From NCBI GenBank assembly GCA_946478665.1, contig CAMLCZ010000001.1:124001-188000 (forward strand): 64,000 bases of DNA, given 5' to 3'. This DNA is from an uncultured Bartonella sp. Its GTDB lineage: Bacteria > Pseudomonadota > Alphaproteobacteria > Rhizobiales > Rhizobiaceae. A program made the position numbers and the translations under genes. Position 1 is the stretch's first letter; each line of letters opens with the position of its first letter. This document shows positions 19,477 through 30,154 of this stretch, piece by piece. The notes beneath the pieces are model-generated. The model did no database searches. It was not told the origin of the DNA and was given only the letters and a program-made list of their open reading frames with translations.

Positions 19477-19965
19477 ATGCGTCAAGTAGACTTTTCACCA
19501 CTTTATCGTTCAACAGTTGGTTTTGACCGGTTGTTTAATATGTTTGATACGATGACACAACCAGAAGGTGTCCAATCATATCCACCTTATAACATTGAAC
19601 GGTTAAGTGAAAACTCATACAGAATTTCCATGGCCGTTGCCGGTTTTTCGGAAGATGAGATTGATATAGAAGCTCAACGTAATCAATTGACTGTCAAAGG
19701 TGAAAAATCCAGAGAAAATGACAATGACGACAGTGAGTTTCTATACAGAGGAATAGCATCTCGGTCCTTTGAACGGAGATTTCAATTGGCTGACCATGTT
19801 GAAGTGGTTGGTGCGCATTTGCAAAATGGGTTGCTGCATATCGAACTAAAGCGTGAAATCCCTGAAGAAATGAAACCTCGCAAAATCACTGTTCAGACGG
19901 TTAAAGCTTCAAACACAAATAAAAATGTCTTGAGACATAATATCGAAGTTGAAGCTGCAGAATAA
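19477..19965 (+). CDS. small heat-shock protein, Hsp20/IbpA-like
   Basis: The protein has 162 residues. The N-terminal DFSPLYRSTVGFDRLFNMFD and SYPPYNIERLSENSYRISMAVAGF are typical of the class A IbpA-like proteins of rhizobia. The alpha-crystallin domain spans about 35-135, with the conserved A-x-x-x-n-G-L-L motif as AHLQNGLLHIEL, then an I-x-I/V-like C-terminal tail. These ATP-independent holdases keep unfolded proteins soluble during heat stress. A strong AAGGAGGG Shine-Dalgarno sits inside the putative thermometer hairpin. A terminator follows. Confidence 0.94.
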   Translation: MRQVDFSPLYRSTVGFDRLFNMFDTMTQPEGVQSYPPYNIERLSENSYRISMAVAGFSEDEIDIEAQRNQLTVKGEKSRENDNDDSEFLYRGIASRSFERRFQLADHVEVVGAHLQNGLLHIELKREIPEEMKPRKITVQTVKASNTNKNVLRHNIEVEAAE

Positions 19966-19993
19966 TCTATACTTTCTAAGTAATAATTAAATG

Positions 19994-20022
19994 AGCGCGG
20001 AATTCTATCCGCGCTTTTTTAT
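19994..20022 (+). terminator. Rho-independent terminator after hsp20
   Basis: The stem is AGCGCGG (19994-20000)/CCGCGCT (20009-20015) with an 8-base loop and a T6 run. Confidence 0.9.
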
Positions 20023-20389
20023 TACAACTATTACTTTATAAGCCAGATAAAAATTAAGAATATTTTCATTTTTAGTATATTGGTTGCTTGTGTATTGCTG
20101 GAATTTTTAGCGTTCCGTGCGCTTGAGACACATTCAAAACAGTGATTAAATACCCTTACAAAACAATATTATTATAATATTTTTCTTTTTCTGTATTTTT
20201 ATTAAATTTTTTTATTCTTTTTTGTAATTTTCTTTCGTTTTTAATCATATCCTATTGATAGTTTAGAACTGTTCTGGCATAGATTTTTTATCAAGTAAAA
20301 AACGGTCGTTTATAAATAACTATAATCTGTTATGTGGGCATTGATCCATCTGATAAGAACTGGAATTCGAGCGAAAAGGGCTTTCAGAA
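20023..20389. other. AT-rich leader region upstream of gltB
   Basis: The stretch is very AT-rich, with long T tracts between about 20160 and 20245. I see no gene and no known riboswitch. It must carry the gltB promoter; a TTGAGA near 20123 with TAAATA 18 bases later is a weak candidate only. Confidence 0.35.
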
Positions 20390-23300
20390 ATGACAAATAG
20401 CATAGATTTGGGTAATAATATTTCTCAAAATGGGTCTGCGTCGTTGTCAAATGTTAAAAATGGCGAGTTTTATGCAATAGGCTTACCACATGCGCAAGGG
20501 CTGTATTCACCCAAAAATGAACATGATGCCTGTGGTGTTGGTTTCATTGCGCATATGAAAAACCACAAATCCCATAAGATTGTTGAAGATGGGTTATTTA
20601 TGTTAGAAAACCTCACGCACAGGGGAGCAGTGGGTGCTGATCCTCTGGTCGGTGATGGTGCTGGTATTCTTGTTCAAATTCCTGATCGTTTTTTTCGTGC
20701 AGTTATGGAAGAAGAAGGAGTCCAATTGCCAAAGCCAGGGCAATATGCGGTTGGACATATTTTTATGCCACGCGATGAAGCATTGCGCGCCCATATTGAA
20801 CAGATTGTCAAAGAGGTTATTGCCTCTGAAGGACAGCATTTTATAGCTTTTCGTGATGTGCCGGTGGACAATTCTTCCTTGTCAAAAGCACCGGCAATTG
20901 CCGCTACAGAACCTGTGCATCGGCAAGTATTTATTGGACGTGACCCCTCGATAAAATCTGACGACGATTTTGAACGTCGGCTTTTTGTGCTTCGCAAGGT
21001 TATTTCCAATAGAATTTTTCATGAAACGGGCGGTCGAGACAACGGTTTTTATATTGTATCCATGTCATCGCGAACCGTCATCTATAAGGGAATGTTTCTC
21101 GCATTTCAGGTTGGCGCTTATTATAATGATTTACGTGATGAAAGGTTTGAAAGTGCAGTAGCTCTTGTTCACCAACGCTTTTCAACCAATACATTTCCGT
21201 CATGGAAACTGGCTCACCCTTATCGCATGATTGCACATAATGGCGAAATTAATACGTTGCGTGGTAATGTTAACTGGATGGCAGCGCGGCAAGCCTCGGT
21301 AGACTCTGAGCTTTTTGGCAATGATATTTCAAAACTCTGGCCAATTTCCTATGAAGGACAGTCTGATACGGCCTGTTTTGACAATGCCTTAGAATTTTTA
21401 TGTCAGGGTGGATATTCATTACCACATGCCATGATGATGTTGATACCAGAAGCTTGGGCGGGCAATCCGTTCATGGACGATCAAAGACGCTCATTTTATG
21501 AATATCATGCATCATTGATGGAGCCATGGGATGGCCCAGCTGCCGTTGCATTTACAGATGGTCGTAAAATTGGCGCGACCCTTGATCGTAATGGTTTAAG
21601 ACCAGCACGTTACATTGTGACCGATGATGATTATGTCATTATGGCATCAGAATCCGGCGTGCTGCCGGTTGAAGAAAAACACATTGTCAAAAAATGGCGT
21701 CTTCAGCCAGGTAAGATGCTTCTTATCGACATGGAAAAGGGCTGCATTGTTTCTGATGAAGAAATTAAATCCGAAATTGCTGCCAAACACCCATACCGCA
21801 AATGGTTAGAAAATACACAGCTTATTTTGGAAGATTTGGCACCTGTGGAACCACGTTCTTTGCGTAAGGATGTGTCCTTATTGGATCGTCAACAAGCGTT
21901 CGGCTACACGCAAGAAGATAAAAAGTTGCTTTTGTCTCCTATGGCAACAACGGGACAAGAACCTATTGGTTCTATGGGGGCAGATACGCCAATATCTGCA
22001 ATGTCGGATAAATCGAAACTCTTATATACCTATTTCAAGCAAAATTTTGCTCAGGTAACCAATCCGCCCATTGATCCAATCCGTGAAGAATTGGTGATGA
22101 GCCTTGTTTCGTTCATTGGTCCTCGTCCAAATATTTTTGATCTTGTGGGGACATCACGTCGCAAGCGGTTGGAAGTTCGCCAACCAATCTTAACCAATGG
22201 TGATTTGGAAAAGATACGGGCAATTGGTCAAACGGAAGATCATTTTGACACAAAAACAATTGACATCACCTATTCGGTTCAGGAAGGCGCTGCTGGTTTA
22301 GAGGGAGCAATTGAACGTTTATGTGAACGTGCAGAAGCTGCCGTGCACGGTGGTTATAACATTATTATCCTGTCAGACCGTCAAATAGGGCCTGACCGAA
22401 TTCCAATTCCGGCACTTCTTGCAACGGCTGCTGTCCACCATCACCTTATCCGAAAAGGTTTACGTACCTCAGTGGGGTTGGTTATCGAGACAGGTGAACC
22501 CCGTGAAATTCATCATTTTTGTTGTCTTGCTGGTTTTGGTGCAGAAGCAATCAATCCATACCTTGCATTCGATACATTGATTGATATGCACAAACGTGGA
22601 GAGTTTCCAAAAGAAGTTGAAGAACACGAAGTTGTTTATCGCTATATCAAATCTATTGGAAAAGGCATGCTGAAGGTTATGTCTAAGATGGGCATTTCAA
22701 CCTATCAGTCATACTGCGGTGCGCAGATTTTTGATGCTGTGGGATTAAAACAATCCTTTATCGACAAATATTTTACCGGTACTGCAACGACGATTGAAGG
22801 GGTGGACCTCAAGCAAATTGCTGGCGAAACTGTAAAGCGCCATACTTCTGCATTTAGTAAAGATCCAGTATTGGAAAATGCGTTGGATGTTGGTGGTGAA
22901 TATGCCTATCGTATTCGCGGTGAAACACATGTTTGGACACCTGACGCCATTGCTGATCTTCAACACTCGGTTAGGACATCCAATCCGGAATTATTCACTG
23001 CATATTCTAGGCGTGTTGACGGTGAAACAGCACGAGCCAAGACAATCCGCGGTTTATTCAAGATTAAAACAGCCGAAGAACGTGGCGCAAAAGCTGTGCC
23101 GCTTGAAGAAGTTGAGCCTGCAAGCGAAATTGTTAAGCGGTTTTCAACTGGCGCGATGTCATTCGGATCTATTTCTCGCGAGGCACACACAACTTTAGCG
23201 CGCGCCATGAACAAAATTGGTGGTAAATCAAATACCGGTGAAGGCGGCGAAGTTTCTGATAGGTTTTATCCATTGCCTGATGGGACACCAAATCCAGAAC

Positions 23301-25117
23301 GTTCCGCTATTAAACAGGTTGCTTCTGGCCGCTTTGGCGTGACAGCGGAATATCTTGTTAATTCGGATGTTATCCAGATTAAGGTTGCGCAAGGTGCAAA
23401 GCCTGGTGAAGGTGGACAGCTACCAGGGCACAAAGTTGATGCGACCATTGCCAAAACACGTCACTCAACACAAGGCGTTGGCTTGATTTCACCGCCTCCT
23501 CATCACGATATTTATTCCATTGAGGATTTGGCTCAACTTATTTACGACCTTAAAAACGTGAATGAACACGCTGATATTTCCGTTAAACTTGTGTCTGAAG
23601 TCGGTGTCGGTACGGTTGCAGCTGGTGTTGCCAAGGCACGTGCAGATCATATTACCATTTCGGGATATGATGGGGGCACGGGTGCAGCGCCTTTAACAGC
23701 GGTAAAACATGCTGGTTCCCCATGGGAAATGGGATTGGCAGAAACACAACAGACACTTGTTCTTAATGGTTTGCGTTCACGTGTTGCTTTACAGGTTGAT
23801 GGTGGACTGCGTACGGGACGCGATGTTGTCATCGGTGCATTGCTTGGTGCTGATGAATTCGGTTTTGCAACAGCTCCGCTTATTGCAGTTGGATGTGTGA
23901 TGATGAGAAAATGCCATCTCAATACATGTCCGGTAGGTGTTGCAACTCAGGATCCGGTTTTACGTAAGCGCTTTACTGGTATACCGGACCACGTCATCAA
24001 TTTTTTCTTCTATTTGGCAGAAGAAGTTCGCGCAATATTATCTGAAATGGGCGTTAGAAAGCTTGATGACATTATCGGGCAGTCTGATTTGTTGGATAAG
24101 CAACCTGCGATAGACCATTGGAAAGCTCATGGTCTCGATTTTAGCCGCATATTCTATAAACCCGATGCTGATAAGAAGCAGATTTATCATACTGAACAGC
24201 AACATCATCCAATCGACGATATTTTGGATAGAAAGTTGATTGAAAAATCTGCGGCAGCTCTTGATGAAAAGAAGACTGTTGAATTTGAAACGCTTGTGCG
24301 CAATGTTGATCGGTCGGTTGGTGCCATGTTGTCCGGTGAGCTGGTCAAAAGATATCGTCACCGTGGCCTTCCGGATAACACAATCAATATCCGCTTTAAA
24401 GGCACAGCCGGTCAATCTTTCGGCGCTTTCCTAGCTAAAGGCATCACTTTTGATCTGGTTGGTGACGGCAATGACTATGTCGGCAAAGGCTTATCCGGTG
24501 GTAGAATAATAGTTCGCCCACCAGAAGATACCAACATCGTTGCAGAAGATTCTATTATTGTTGGCAATACGGTTCTCTATGGCGGCATCGAAGGGGAATG
24601 TTATTTCCGTGGTGTTGCCGGTGAACGGTTTGCTGTCCGCAATTCGGGTGTTGCTGCGGTTGTGGAAGGGGTTGGTGACCACGGCTGCGAATATATGACC
24701 GGTGGTATCATTGTGGTAATCGGCAAGACTGGTAGAAATTTTGCTGCCGGTATGTCGGGTGGCGTTGCCTATGTACTTGATGAAGCCGGCGATTTTGCTC
24801 AACGGTGTAATATGGCCATGGTTGAACTTGAACCTGTGCCGGAAGAAGACGATATGCTGGAGCGGCTTCACCACCACGGTGGCGATTTGATGCATAAAGG
24901 TCGTGTCGACGTGTCCGCCAATATGACGCATCATGATGAGGAACGGCTCGCACAAATGATTGCCAACCATCATCATTATACTGGTTCAAAACGGGCGAAA
25001 GAAATTCTCGATAATTGGGAACATTACCGACCAAAATTCGTAAAAGTTATGCCGGTTGAATACCGCCGTGCTTTGGAAGAAATGGAACAAATGCGTATGG
25101 AAACAGCTGCTGAATAA
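20390..25117 (+). CDS. gltB: glutamate synthase (NADPH), large subunit
   Basis: The protein has 1575 residues, full length for bacterial GOGAT. The N-terminal glutaminase domain begins after a propeptide of about 47 residues at C48 in [13 protein letters not shown], the nucleophile that releases ammonia from glutamine. The central and FMN domains follow, with [20 protein letters not shown] and [11 protein letters not shown]. Ligands of the 3Fe-4S cluster are C1169, C1175 and C1180 (C-x5-C-x4-C). The C-terminal beta-helix has repeated glycine-rich turns. With GltD it converts glutamine and 2-oxoglutarate to two glutamates. gltD follows 48 bases downstream. Confidence 0.98.
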   Translation: MTNSIDLGNNISQNGSASLSNVKNGEFYAIGLPHAQGLYSPKNEHDACGVGFIAHMKNHKSHKIVEDGLFMLENLTHRGAVGADPLVGDGAGILVQIPDRFFRAVMEEEGVQLPKPGQYAVGHIFMPRDEALRAHIEQIVKEVIASEGQHFIAFRDVPVDNSSLSKAPAIAATEPVHRQVFIGRDPSIKSDDDFERRLFVLRKVISNRIFHETGGRDNGFYIVSMSSRTVIYKGMFLAFQVGAYYNDLRDERFESAVALVHQRFSTNTFPSWKLAHPYRMIAHNGEINTLRGNVNWMAARQASVDSELFGNDISKLWPISYEGQSDTACFDNALEFLCQGGYSLPHAMMMLIPEAWAGNPFMDDQRRSFYEYHASLMEPWDGPAAVAFTDGRKIGATLDRNGLRPARYIVTDDDYVIMASESGVLPVEEKHIVKKWRLQPGKMLLIDMEKGCIVSDEEIKSEIAAKHPYRKWLENTQLILEDLAPVEPRSLRKDVSLLDRQQAFGYTQEDKKLLLSPMATTGQEPIGSMGADTPISAMSDKSKLLYTYFKQNFAQVTNPPIDPIREELVMSLVSFIGPRPNIFDLVGTSRRKRLEVRQPILTNGDLEKIRAIGQTEDHFDTKTIDITYSVQEGAAGLEGAIERLCERAEAAVHGGYNIIILSDRQIGPDRIPIPALLATAAVHHHLIRKGLRTSVGLVIETGEPREIHHFCCLAGFGAEAINPYLAFDTLIDMHKRGEFPKEVEEHEVVYRYIKSIGKGMLKVMSKMGISTYQSYCGAQIFDAVGLKQSFIDKYFTGTATTIEGVDLKQIAGETVKRHTSAFSKDPVLENALDVGGEYAYRIRGETHVWTPDAIADLQHSVRTSNPELFTAYSRRVDGETARAKTIRGLFKIKTAEERGAKAVPLEEVEPASEIVKRFSTGAMSFGSISREAHTTLARAMNKIGGKSNTGEGGEVSDRFYPLPDGTPNPERSAIKQVASGRFGVTAEYLVNSDVIQIKVAQGAKPGEGGQLPGHKVDATIAKTRHSTQGVGLISPPPHHDIYSIEDLAQLIYDLKNVNEHADISVKLVSEVGVGTVAAGVAKARADHITISGYDGGTGAAPLTAVKHAGSPWEMGLAETQQTLVLNGLRSRVALQVDGGLRTGRDVVIGALLGADEFGFATAPLIAVGCVMMRKCHLNTCPVGVATQDPVLRKRFTGIPDHVINFFFYLAEEVRAILSEMGVRKLDDIIGQSDLLDKQPAIDHWKAHGLDFSRIFYKPDADKKQIYHTEQQHHPIDDILDRKLIEKSAAALDEKKTVEFETLVRNVDRSVGAMLSGELVKRYRHRGLPDNTINIRFKGTAGQSFGAFLAKGITFDLVGDGNDYVGKGLSGGRIIVRPPEDTNIVAEDSIIVGNTVLYGGIEGECYFRGVAGERFAVRNSGVAAVVEGVGDHGCEYMTGGIIVVIGKTGRNFAAGMSGGVAYVLDEAGDFAQRCNMAMVELEPVPEEDDMLERLHHHGGDLMHKGRVDVSANMTHHDEERLAQMIANHHHYTGSKRAKEILDNWEHYRPKFVKVMPVEYRRALEEMEQMRMETAAE

Positions 25118-25165
25118 AAGCCTGTTTTATCATCACAACGCAAATATTACATACGGGAACAACAA

Positions 25166-26620
25166 ATGGGTAAAGTAACCGGATTTCTTGAAATAGATCG
25201 CCAATCGCAAAAGTATCAGCCGGCGTCCGATCGCATTCGTCACTTTCGCGAATTCACCATTCCAATGACGGAAGGTGAAGTGCAAAAACAAGCGGCTCGC
25301 TGTATGGATTGTGGCATACCATATTGCCATGGTTCAACAGGCTGTCCTGTTAACAATCAAATACCAGACTGGAATGACCTTGTTTATAAAGGAAAATGGG
25401 AAGAGGCGATAAGAAATCTATTATCGACTAATAATTTTCCAGAATTTACAGGTCGCGTCTGCCCATCGCCTTGTGAAGAAGCTTGTACGTTGAATTTGCA
25501 GGATGTACCAGTTACCATCAAGATGGTTGAGCAGACACTAGCCGATAAGGCTTTTTCCCTTGGTTATTTTGCGCCACAGGCGATTGAAACAAAAACAGGC
25601 AAAAGAGTGGCAATTATTGGCTCCGGACCATCAGGCTTGGCAGCTGCACAACAATTGGCACGAGCCGGGCATATGGTCGATGTTTATGAGCGCGAAAGTA
25701 AACCGGGTGGCTTACTTCGTTATGGTATTCCTGATTTTAAAATGGAAAAACATCTTATCGATCGGCGTATTGAGCAGCTGGAAGGTGAGGGTGTTACCTT
25801 TTATTGTGGTATGAATGTCGGTGTTGATAATTCGATAGAAGACCTACTTCGTGATTATGATGCCGTGCTTTATTGTGGTGGCTCTGAACAGCCAAGAGCC
25901 GTAGATATTCCGGGTGTCAACTTTCATGGTGTTTACGATGCGATGCATTTTCTAGTGCAACAAAATAAGCGTGTTGGCCGTGAAAATATTGAATCTGTTG
26001 GTTGGCCATGCCCACCAGTTACAGCTGATGGAAAACATGTTGTTGTCGTCGGTGGGGGTGACACCGCCTCAGACTGTGTCGGGACAGCATTTAGACAAGG
26101 GGCAGTGAAAGTTACACAACTTGATATTCGTCCGCAACCACCAGAAAAAGAAGATAAATTAAGTGTTTGGCCATATTGGGCAACAAAGATGCGGACATCC
26201 ACAAGTCAGGCAGAGGGTGCGGATCGTGAATTCCAAGTCGCTACACTGGAATTTATCGCTGAAGACGGTCAATTAACCCATGTAAAATGTTGTCAAGTTG
26301 ATGAACAACGTAAACCAATTGCCGGTTCTGAATTTTTCATAAGAGCTGATTTGGCTTTTATCGCGATTGGATTTGCAGGACCATTTGAAAAGGGTATTTG
26401 CTCAGAATTAGGTGAAAAACTTAAAATCAGAACAGATCGCCGCGGCGGACGTTCTATCATTGCCAATGATGTGGACTACCAGACAAGCGTCGATAAACTC
26501 TTTACTGCAGGAGATATCAGGCGCGGGCAGTCATTGGTGGTATGGGCTATCCGCGAAGGTCGTCAGGCAGCACATGCAATTGATAAATTTCTGGTGGGAA
26601 ATACTCTATTACCACGTTGA
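25166..26620 (+). CDS. gltD: glutamate synthase, small subunit
   Basis: The protein has 484 residues. N-terminal cysteines C46, C49, C54 and C60 plus a second set near 93-104 bind the 4Fe-4S clusters that pass electrons to GltB. The FAD motif is AIIGSGPSGLAAAQQLA (about 149-165) and the NADPH motif is VVVVGGGDTASDCVG (about 293). Near the C-terminus, FTAGDIRRGQSLVVWAIREG is the second FAD contact. The beta subunit oxidises NADPH for GOGAT. A hairpin terminator follows. Confidence 0.97.
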   Translation: MGKVTGFLEIDRQSQKYQPASDRIRHFREFTIPMTEGEVQKQAARCMDCGIPYCHGSTGCPVNNQIPDWNDLVYKGKWEEAIRNLLSTNNFPEFTGRVCPSPCEEACTLNLQDVPVTIKMVEQTLADKAFSLGYFAPQAIETKTGKRVAIIGSGPSGLAAAQQLARAGHMVDVYERESKPGGLLRYGIPDFKMEKHLIDRRIEQLEGEGVTFYCGMNVGVDNSIEDLLRDYDAVLYCGGSEQPRAVDIPGVNFHGVYDAMHFLVQQNKRVGRENIESVGWPCPPVTADGKHVVVVGGGDTASDCVGTAFRQGAVKVTQLDIRPQPPEKEDKLSVWPYWATKMRTSTSQAEGADREFQVATLEFIAEDGQLTHVKCCQVDEQRKPIAGSEFFIRADLAFIAIGFAGPFEKGICSELGEKLKIRTDRRGGRSIIANDVDYQTSVDKLFTAGDIRRGQSLVVWAIREGRQAAHAIDKFLVGNTLLPR

Positions 26621-26673
26621 TTTGCCGCGGGTAATTATATCTCTGTTGATTATCATTTGGCAGAATAACAATG

Positions 26674-26711
26674 AAGGCTTTTGCGAATGGAATTTCGTGA
26701 AAGCCTTTTGT
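26674..26711 (+). terminator. hairpin terminator after gltD
   Basis: AAGGCTTT at 26674-26681 pairs with AAAGCCTT at 26700-26707, with further inner pairing CGAA/TTCG, and is followed by TTTTGTTT. It lies about 54 bases after the gltD stop. Confidence 0.7.
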
Positions 26712-26754
26712 TTATCGACGAGGTTATTTCAGAACAATGGATTGAAGTTGATAT

Positions 26755-26882
26755 CGTGGGATAGCAATTGCGCGAATACGAGACGCGTTAAAAAGATGAA
26801 ACTTTACTCATTTTTTGTGGCATGATTTTATATTTTTGTTGCCACTAATACAGTTTAGCCGGTTTATTCAAGCTATCCCGCG
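26755..26882. other. nested inverted repeats, possible structured RNA
   Basis: An outer stem of 11 base pairs (26755-26765 with 26872-26882, one G-U) encloses a short CGCG/CGCG stem (26771-26774 with 26784-26787) and a 6-bp stem GTGGCA/TGCCAC (26817-26822 with 26840-26845). No protein-coding potential was seen. It could be an RNA on the plus strand (TTTTAAT follows) or a trailer of the minus-strand tRNA-Pro transcript. It may be chance. Confidence 0.3.
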
Positions 26883-27027
26883 GTTTTAATATTGCCCATC
26901 AGTTCTCATACATCTTAATTTCTACACGTTTGACGAATTAGATTATCAGTAGCAAATTGTTTTCATGGCTTTCACTATGATTGCGCAATTGTTTATGAGG
27001 GGAAGCGATCGTCTATGCGAAAAAGAA

Positions 27028-27104
<77 letters not shown>

Positions 27105-27692
27105 TTTCCATAAAAAGCCCTATGATAATAGAGCCTTAAAGGCAAGGAGAAATTTACAAAAATGTGATATTAGCACCCTTATTGGGTTCATTTTTATGAG
27201 CTTTCTTGTTATTTGAGTGTACAATTATCGTAAATAATTTTTAATAAAAATATTTCTTATTGAGCGAATTATCGGCATTTAAAATACCTTGGAATATAAC
27301 CAATTATTTTTCGGGTATTATGCAATAATAAATATAAAAAATTATAAAACTAGAACGTATTTTATGACTTTTCGAATCATTATAAAGCAATACATTCTAT
27401 ATATGTTATTTATTACAAATAATATTTTATAAATATTTGTTTAATATAAAAATAAACTAAAAATAAATATTTTTTAAATTTTTTATTGAGTTTAATTAAA
27501 AATAAAATTTGTAATAATTATATTTATAGTTATTTTATATGTATATTTTAAAATTTAAATAAAACACTTGTTGATAAGTTTAAGATTTAATGGTTGTAAA
27601 ACAATATAAACACAACCTAAACTTGCAATAACTGGATATGTCTCTAAGCAAATCAATACCCTAATAACAATTTAATTGCTGGAGATGAGATT
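27105..27692. other. very AT-rich spacer upstream of nirK
   Basis: Almost 600 bases without a credible gene. From about 27225 to 27560 nearly every base is A or T, in contrast to the flanking genes. It contains the nirK promoter region. I could not find a convincing FNR or NnrR site (see rejected items). The ribosome-binding site CTGGAG lies about nine bases before the nirK ATG. Confidence 0.45.
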
Positions 27693-28835
27693 ATGAGTTA
27701 TTCCCCAAAAGTTAGTAGACGTACAATTTTAGCAGGAGCGGCAGCTACTGGGTTAATTGTCCCCACCCTGGCATCTGCAAGCGATAAAAAGGGCGATACT
27801 GTTGAAAAAATAGCACCAAATGCGACAAACGTCGATTTCGATAAATTAAAACGTGTCAAAGTAGAGCTTGTTGCACCACCTTTTGTTCACGTGCATGAAC
27901 AGAGCGTATCTGATGAGCCAAAAATTGTTGAATTCACAATGTATTGTGAAGAAAAAAAGATTACCTTGGATGAAAAAGGAACAGAAGTTTGGGCTATGAC
28001 CTTTAATGGCTCTGTTCCGGGACCATTATTGGTTGTGCATGAGGGGGATTATGTTGAACTCACCCTTATTAATCCTAAAACGAATTCTTTAACTCACAAT
28101 ATTGATTTTCATGCTTCGACTGGTGCAATGGGGGGTGGTGATCTCACTGTTATTGAACCCGGACAAAAAGTTGTCCTTCGCTTCAAAGCAGATAGAGCAG
28201 GGACATTTGTGTATCACTGCGCCGCACCAGGTATGGTGCCTTGGCACGTTACGAGCGGTATGAACGGCGCTATTATGGTTTTGCCGCGTAAAGGTTTGAC
28301 AGACGGCAATGGAAAACCATTAAAATATGACCGCGTCTATTACATTGGCGAGCAAGATTTTTATATTCCTAAAGATAAAGATGGAAAATATAAGTCCTAT
28401 GAGTCTATTGCCGATGGTTACGATGATATGTGTGAGGTTATGCGTACTTTATTACCGTCACATGTCGTATTTAACGGAGCTGTTGGAGCGCTAACAGGTG
28501 ACCATGCTTTAAAAGCGAAGGTCGGTGAAACTGTTTTATTTGTTCATTCACAAGCAAACCGCGATACGCGGCCGCATCTTATTGGTGGGCATGGCGATTA
28601 TGTATGGCAAAGTGGTAAGTTTAAAAATCCTCCATTGCGTGACATGGAAACATGGTTTGTACCCGGAGGAGCTGCCGCGGCGGCTCTTTACACCTTCAAG
28701 CAACCGGGTCGTTATGTATATTTAAATCATGACTTGATTGAAGCGTTCGAGCTTGGTGCGGCGGCTCATGTGAAAGTTGAAGGCGAGTGGAACGATAATC
28801 TGATGAAACAGTTGGTAAAACCAACAGAAATCTAA
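27693..28835 (+). CDS. nirK: copper-containing nitrite reductase
   Basis: The protein has 380 residues and reduces nitrite to nitric oxide in the periplasm. The N-terminus carries a Tat-like signal ([13 protein letters not shown], then cleavage near ASA). All copper ligands are present: type 1 H135, C176, H185 and M190; type 2 H140 and H175, plus the C-terminal histidine in the [19 protein letters not shown] region. D138 and the late GGHGD histidine fit the catalytic pair. No nirV, nor or nos gene is in the window. The next gene, on the other strand, is a cytochrome c that could donate electrons. Confidence 0.95.
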   Translation: MSYSPKVSRRTILAGAAATGLIVPTLASASDKKGDTVEKIAPNATNVDFDKLKRVKVELVAPPFVHVHEQSVSDEPKIVEFTMYCEEKKITLDEKGTEVWAMTFNGSVPGPLLVVHEGDYVELTLINPKTNSLTHNIDFHASTGAMGGGDLTVIEPGQKVVLRFKADRAGTFVYHCAAPGMVPWHVTSGMNGAIMVLPRKGLTDGNGKPLKYDRVYYIGEQDFYIPKDKDGKYKSYESIADGYDDMCEVMRTLLPSHVVFNGAVGALTGDHALKAKVGETVLFVHSQANRDTRPHLIGGHGDYVWQSGKFKNPPLRDMETWFVPGGAAAAALYTFKQPGRYVYLNHDLIEAFELGAAAHVKVEGEWNDNLMKQLVKPTEI

Positions 28836-28917
28836 GCAATTTATATAAAATTGAATCGACAGCAAACTGGAGACTAAATTTGTTTCAGTCACAGTTTGAT
28901 ATTTTTTACAAGACGTT

Positions 28918-28944
28918 AAAGGGCATTCTTGCCCTTTTTCTTTT
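28918..28944 (+). terminator. Rho-independent terminator after nirK
   Basis: The stem AAAGGGCA/TGCCCTTT (28918-28925 with 28930-28937) has loop TTCT and is followed by a T-rich run. It lies 82 bases after the nirK stop. The 190 bases beyond it, up to the cytochrome gene, show nothing recognisable. Confidence 0.88.
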
Positions 28945-29133
28945 TCAATCTTCTGACTTATCAGATCCTATCGACCGGACTAATTATGCTGGAAGTTTGT
29001 AGGTGACGAGCTGATAAGCAACTTTATTCAAATGCTCATATTAGAATCTGGTAAACCTTTCTCCGCGTAAATAAATGCAGCTGATCGCTAACATTGCTGA
29101 CTGCTAATATTGAGGAATAAGCATTGTAACTTA

Positions 29134-29535
29134 TTATTTCGTCTTGTTCGGCTCTTTTGAGGCATCCTGCAAATAGGCAATCAGATCATCAATTTCATTG
29201 TCATCCTTAATTTTTATCGACGCCATGCGCGTGCCTTTGACCATTGCTTGTGGGTTATGGAGATAATTTAAAAGGTTTTCTTTAGTCCAAACTAAGCCAC
29301 CTTTTCCAGCCTCTGTCATTGCCAAAGAAAATCTGTACCCGTCAAGCGATCCAGCTTGACGTCCAATCACACCTTTTAATGTGGGGCCCACTTTATTGTC
29401 AGTTTTATCAGCGTAATGACAGGCAATGCATCGTTTAAATATAATTTTTCCGTTTTCGGGATCAGTGGCATTAGATTGATTAATAATTCCGCAAAAGATC
29501 ATACCAAAACTAAAAAGAAACTTTAAAAGCCGCAT
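29134..29535 (-). CDS. class I c-type cytochrome, periplasmic
   Basis: The protein has 133 residues. A signal peptide (about 1-23) precedes a heme-binding CIACH, with the axial methionine likely in the KGTRMASIKIK segment. The pattern GKIIFKRCIACH, then KVGPTLKGVIGRQAGS and a C-terminal DLIAYLQ is that of cytochrome c2/c550-like proteins. It is convergent with nirK across about 300 bases. I infer, without proof, that it feeds electrons to NirK, as small c-type cytochromes or cupredoxins do in other bacteria. Confidence 0.88.
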   Translation of the reverse strand: MRLLKFLFSFGMIFCGIINQSNATDPENGKIIFKRCIACHYADKTDNKVGPTLKGVIGRQAGSLDGYRFSLAMTEAGKGGLVWTKENLLNYLHNPQAMVKGTRMASIKIKDDNEIDDLIAYLQDASKEPNKTK

Positions 29536-29715
29536 TTAATTTTTACCTTTGGTCATGACCTAAAATACCAACATTATTGTAATTCGCTATCCCGTACTTA
29601 TATTGCATAAATAACTATAGCGGATAATATGTTAAAGGTATTTTCATGAACCTTTATCAAATGTCGTATAGCCCCGATATAACACGTTAGAAAAAACAAA
29701 GACAGGAAAAGTGAT

Positions 29716-30087
29716 ATGGCGCGTTTTTCAGTCATAAAAATGACAGATGCAGCACAAAATCGCGTGAAAGAAATCATGGAAAACAATGACGCTTACGGCA
29801 TTATTGTTGGGGTGAAAAAAGGCGGTTGCGCCGGCATGGAATATACCGTTGATCTAGCAAAAGATGCTGTCGAAAATGCCGATGTGGTTGAGCAGGATGG
29901 CGCACGGGTTTATGTATCAAAGGAAGCAACGCTCTTTTTGCTTGGAACACAAATTGACTATGAAACAACGACACTTCATACTGGATTTGTATTTAATAAC
30001 CCGAACCAAACTTCCGCCTGTGGCTGTGGGCTTTCTGTTGAGATTAAGCCGGTTTCGCAACAAGCGCTAAATGATGCGAGCAATTGA
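29716..30087 (+). CDS. sufA: A-type iron-sulfur carrier (HesB/SufA/IscA family)
   Basis: The protein has 123 residues. The three family cysteines are visible in VKKGGCAGMEY and SACGCGLSVEI. Such proteins accept Fe-S clusters from scaffolds and pass them to apo-enzymes in the cytoplasm. In relatives the gene usually closes a suf operon; here no suf neighbour is present on either side. ErpA-type function is an alternative. A good Shine-Dalgarno (AGGAAAAG) precedes the ATG. Confidence 0.88.
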   Translation: MARFSVIKMTDAAQNRVKEIMENNDAYGIIVGVKKGGCAGMEYTVDLAKDAVENADVVEQDGARVYVSKEATLFLLGTQIDYETTTLHTGFVFNNPNQTSACGCGLSVEIKPVSQQALNDASN

Positions 30088-30154
30088 TCGCGAAATTCCC
30101 GTTAGAATGATTAAGCACAGTAGTGATTGTCATTGAGGTCGGGTAAGTAGTTTC

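Noticed and set aside
19437-19525. Leader peptide starting at ATG 19437 ahead of hsp20
   Set aside because: It has no Shine-Dalgarno of its own and runs out of frame across the ROSE hairpin and the hsp20 start; the RNA thermometer explains the segment better.
27289-27303. TTGG-N7-CCAA inverted repeat upstream of nirK
   Set aside because: The spacing (TTG-N9-CAA) does not fit NnrR/FNR sites, and it lies about 390 bases before the ATG.
27571-27584. TTGAT-N4-TTAAG, a possible FNR/NnrR site before nirK
   Set aside because: Only the first half matches TTGAT-N4-ATCAA, and in such AT-rich DNA half sites are expected by chance.
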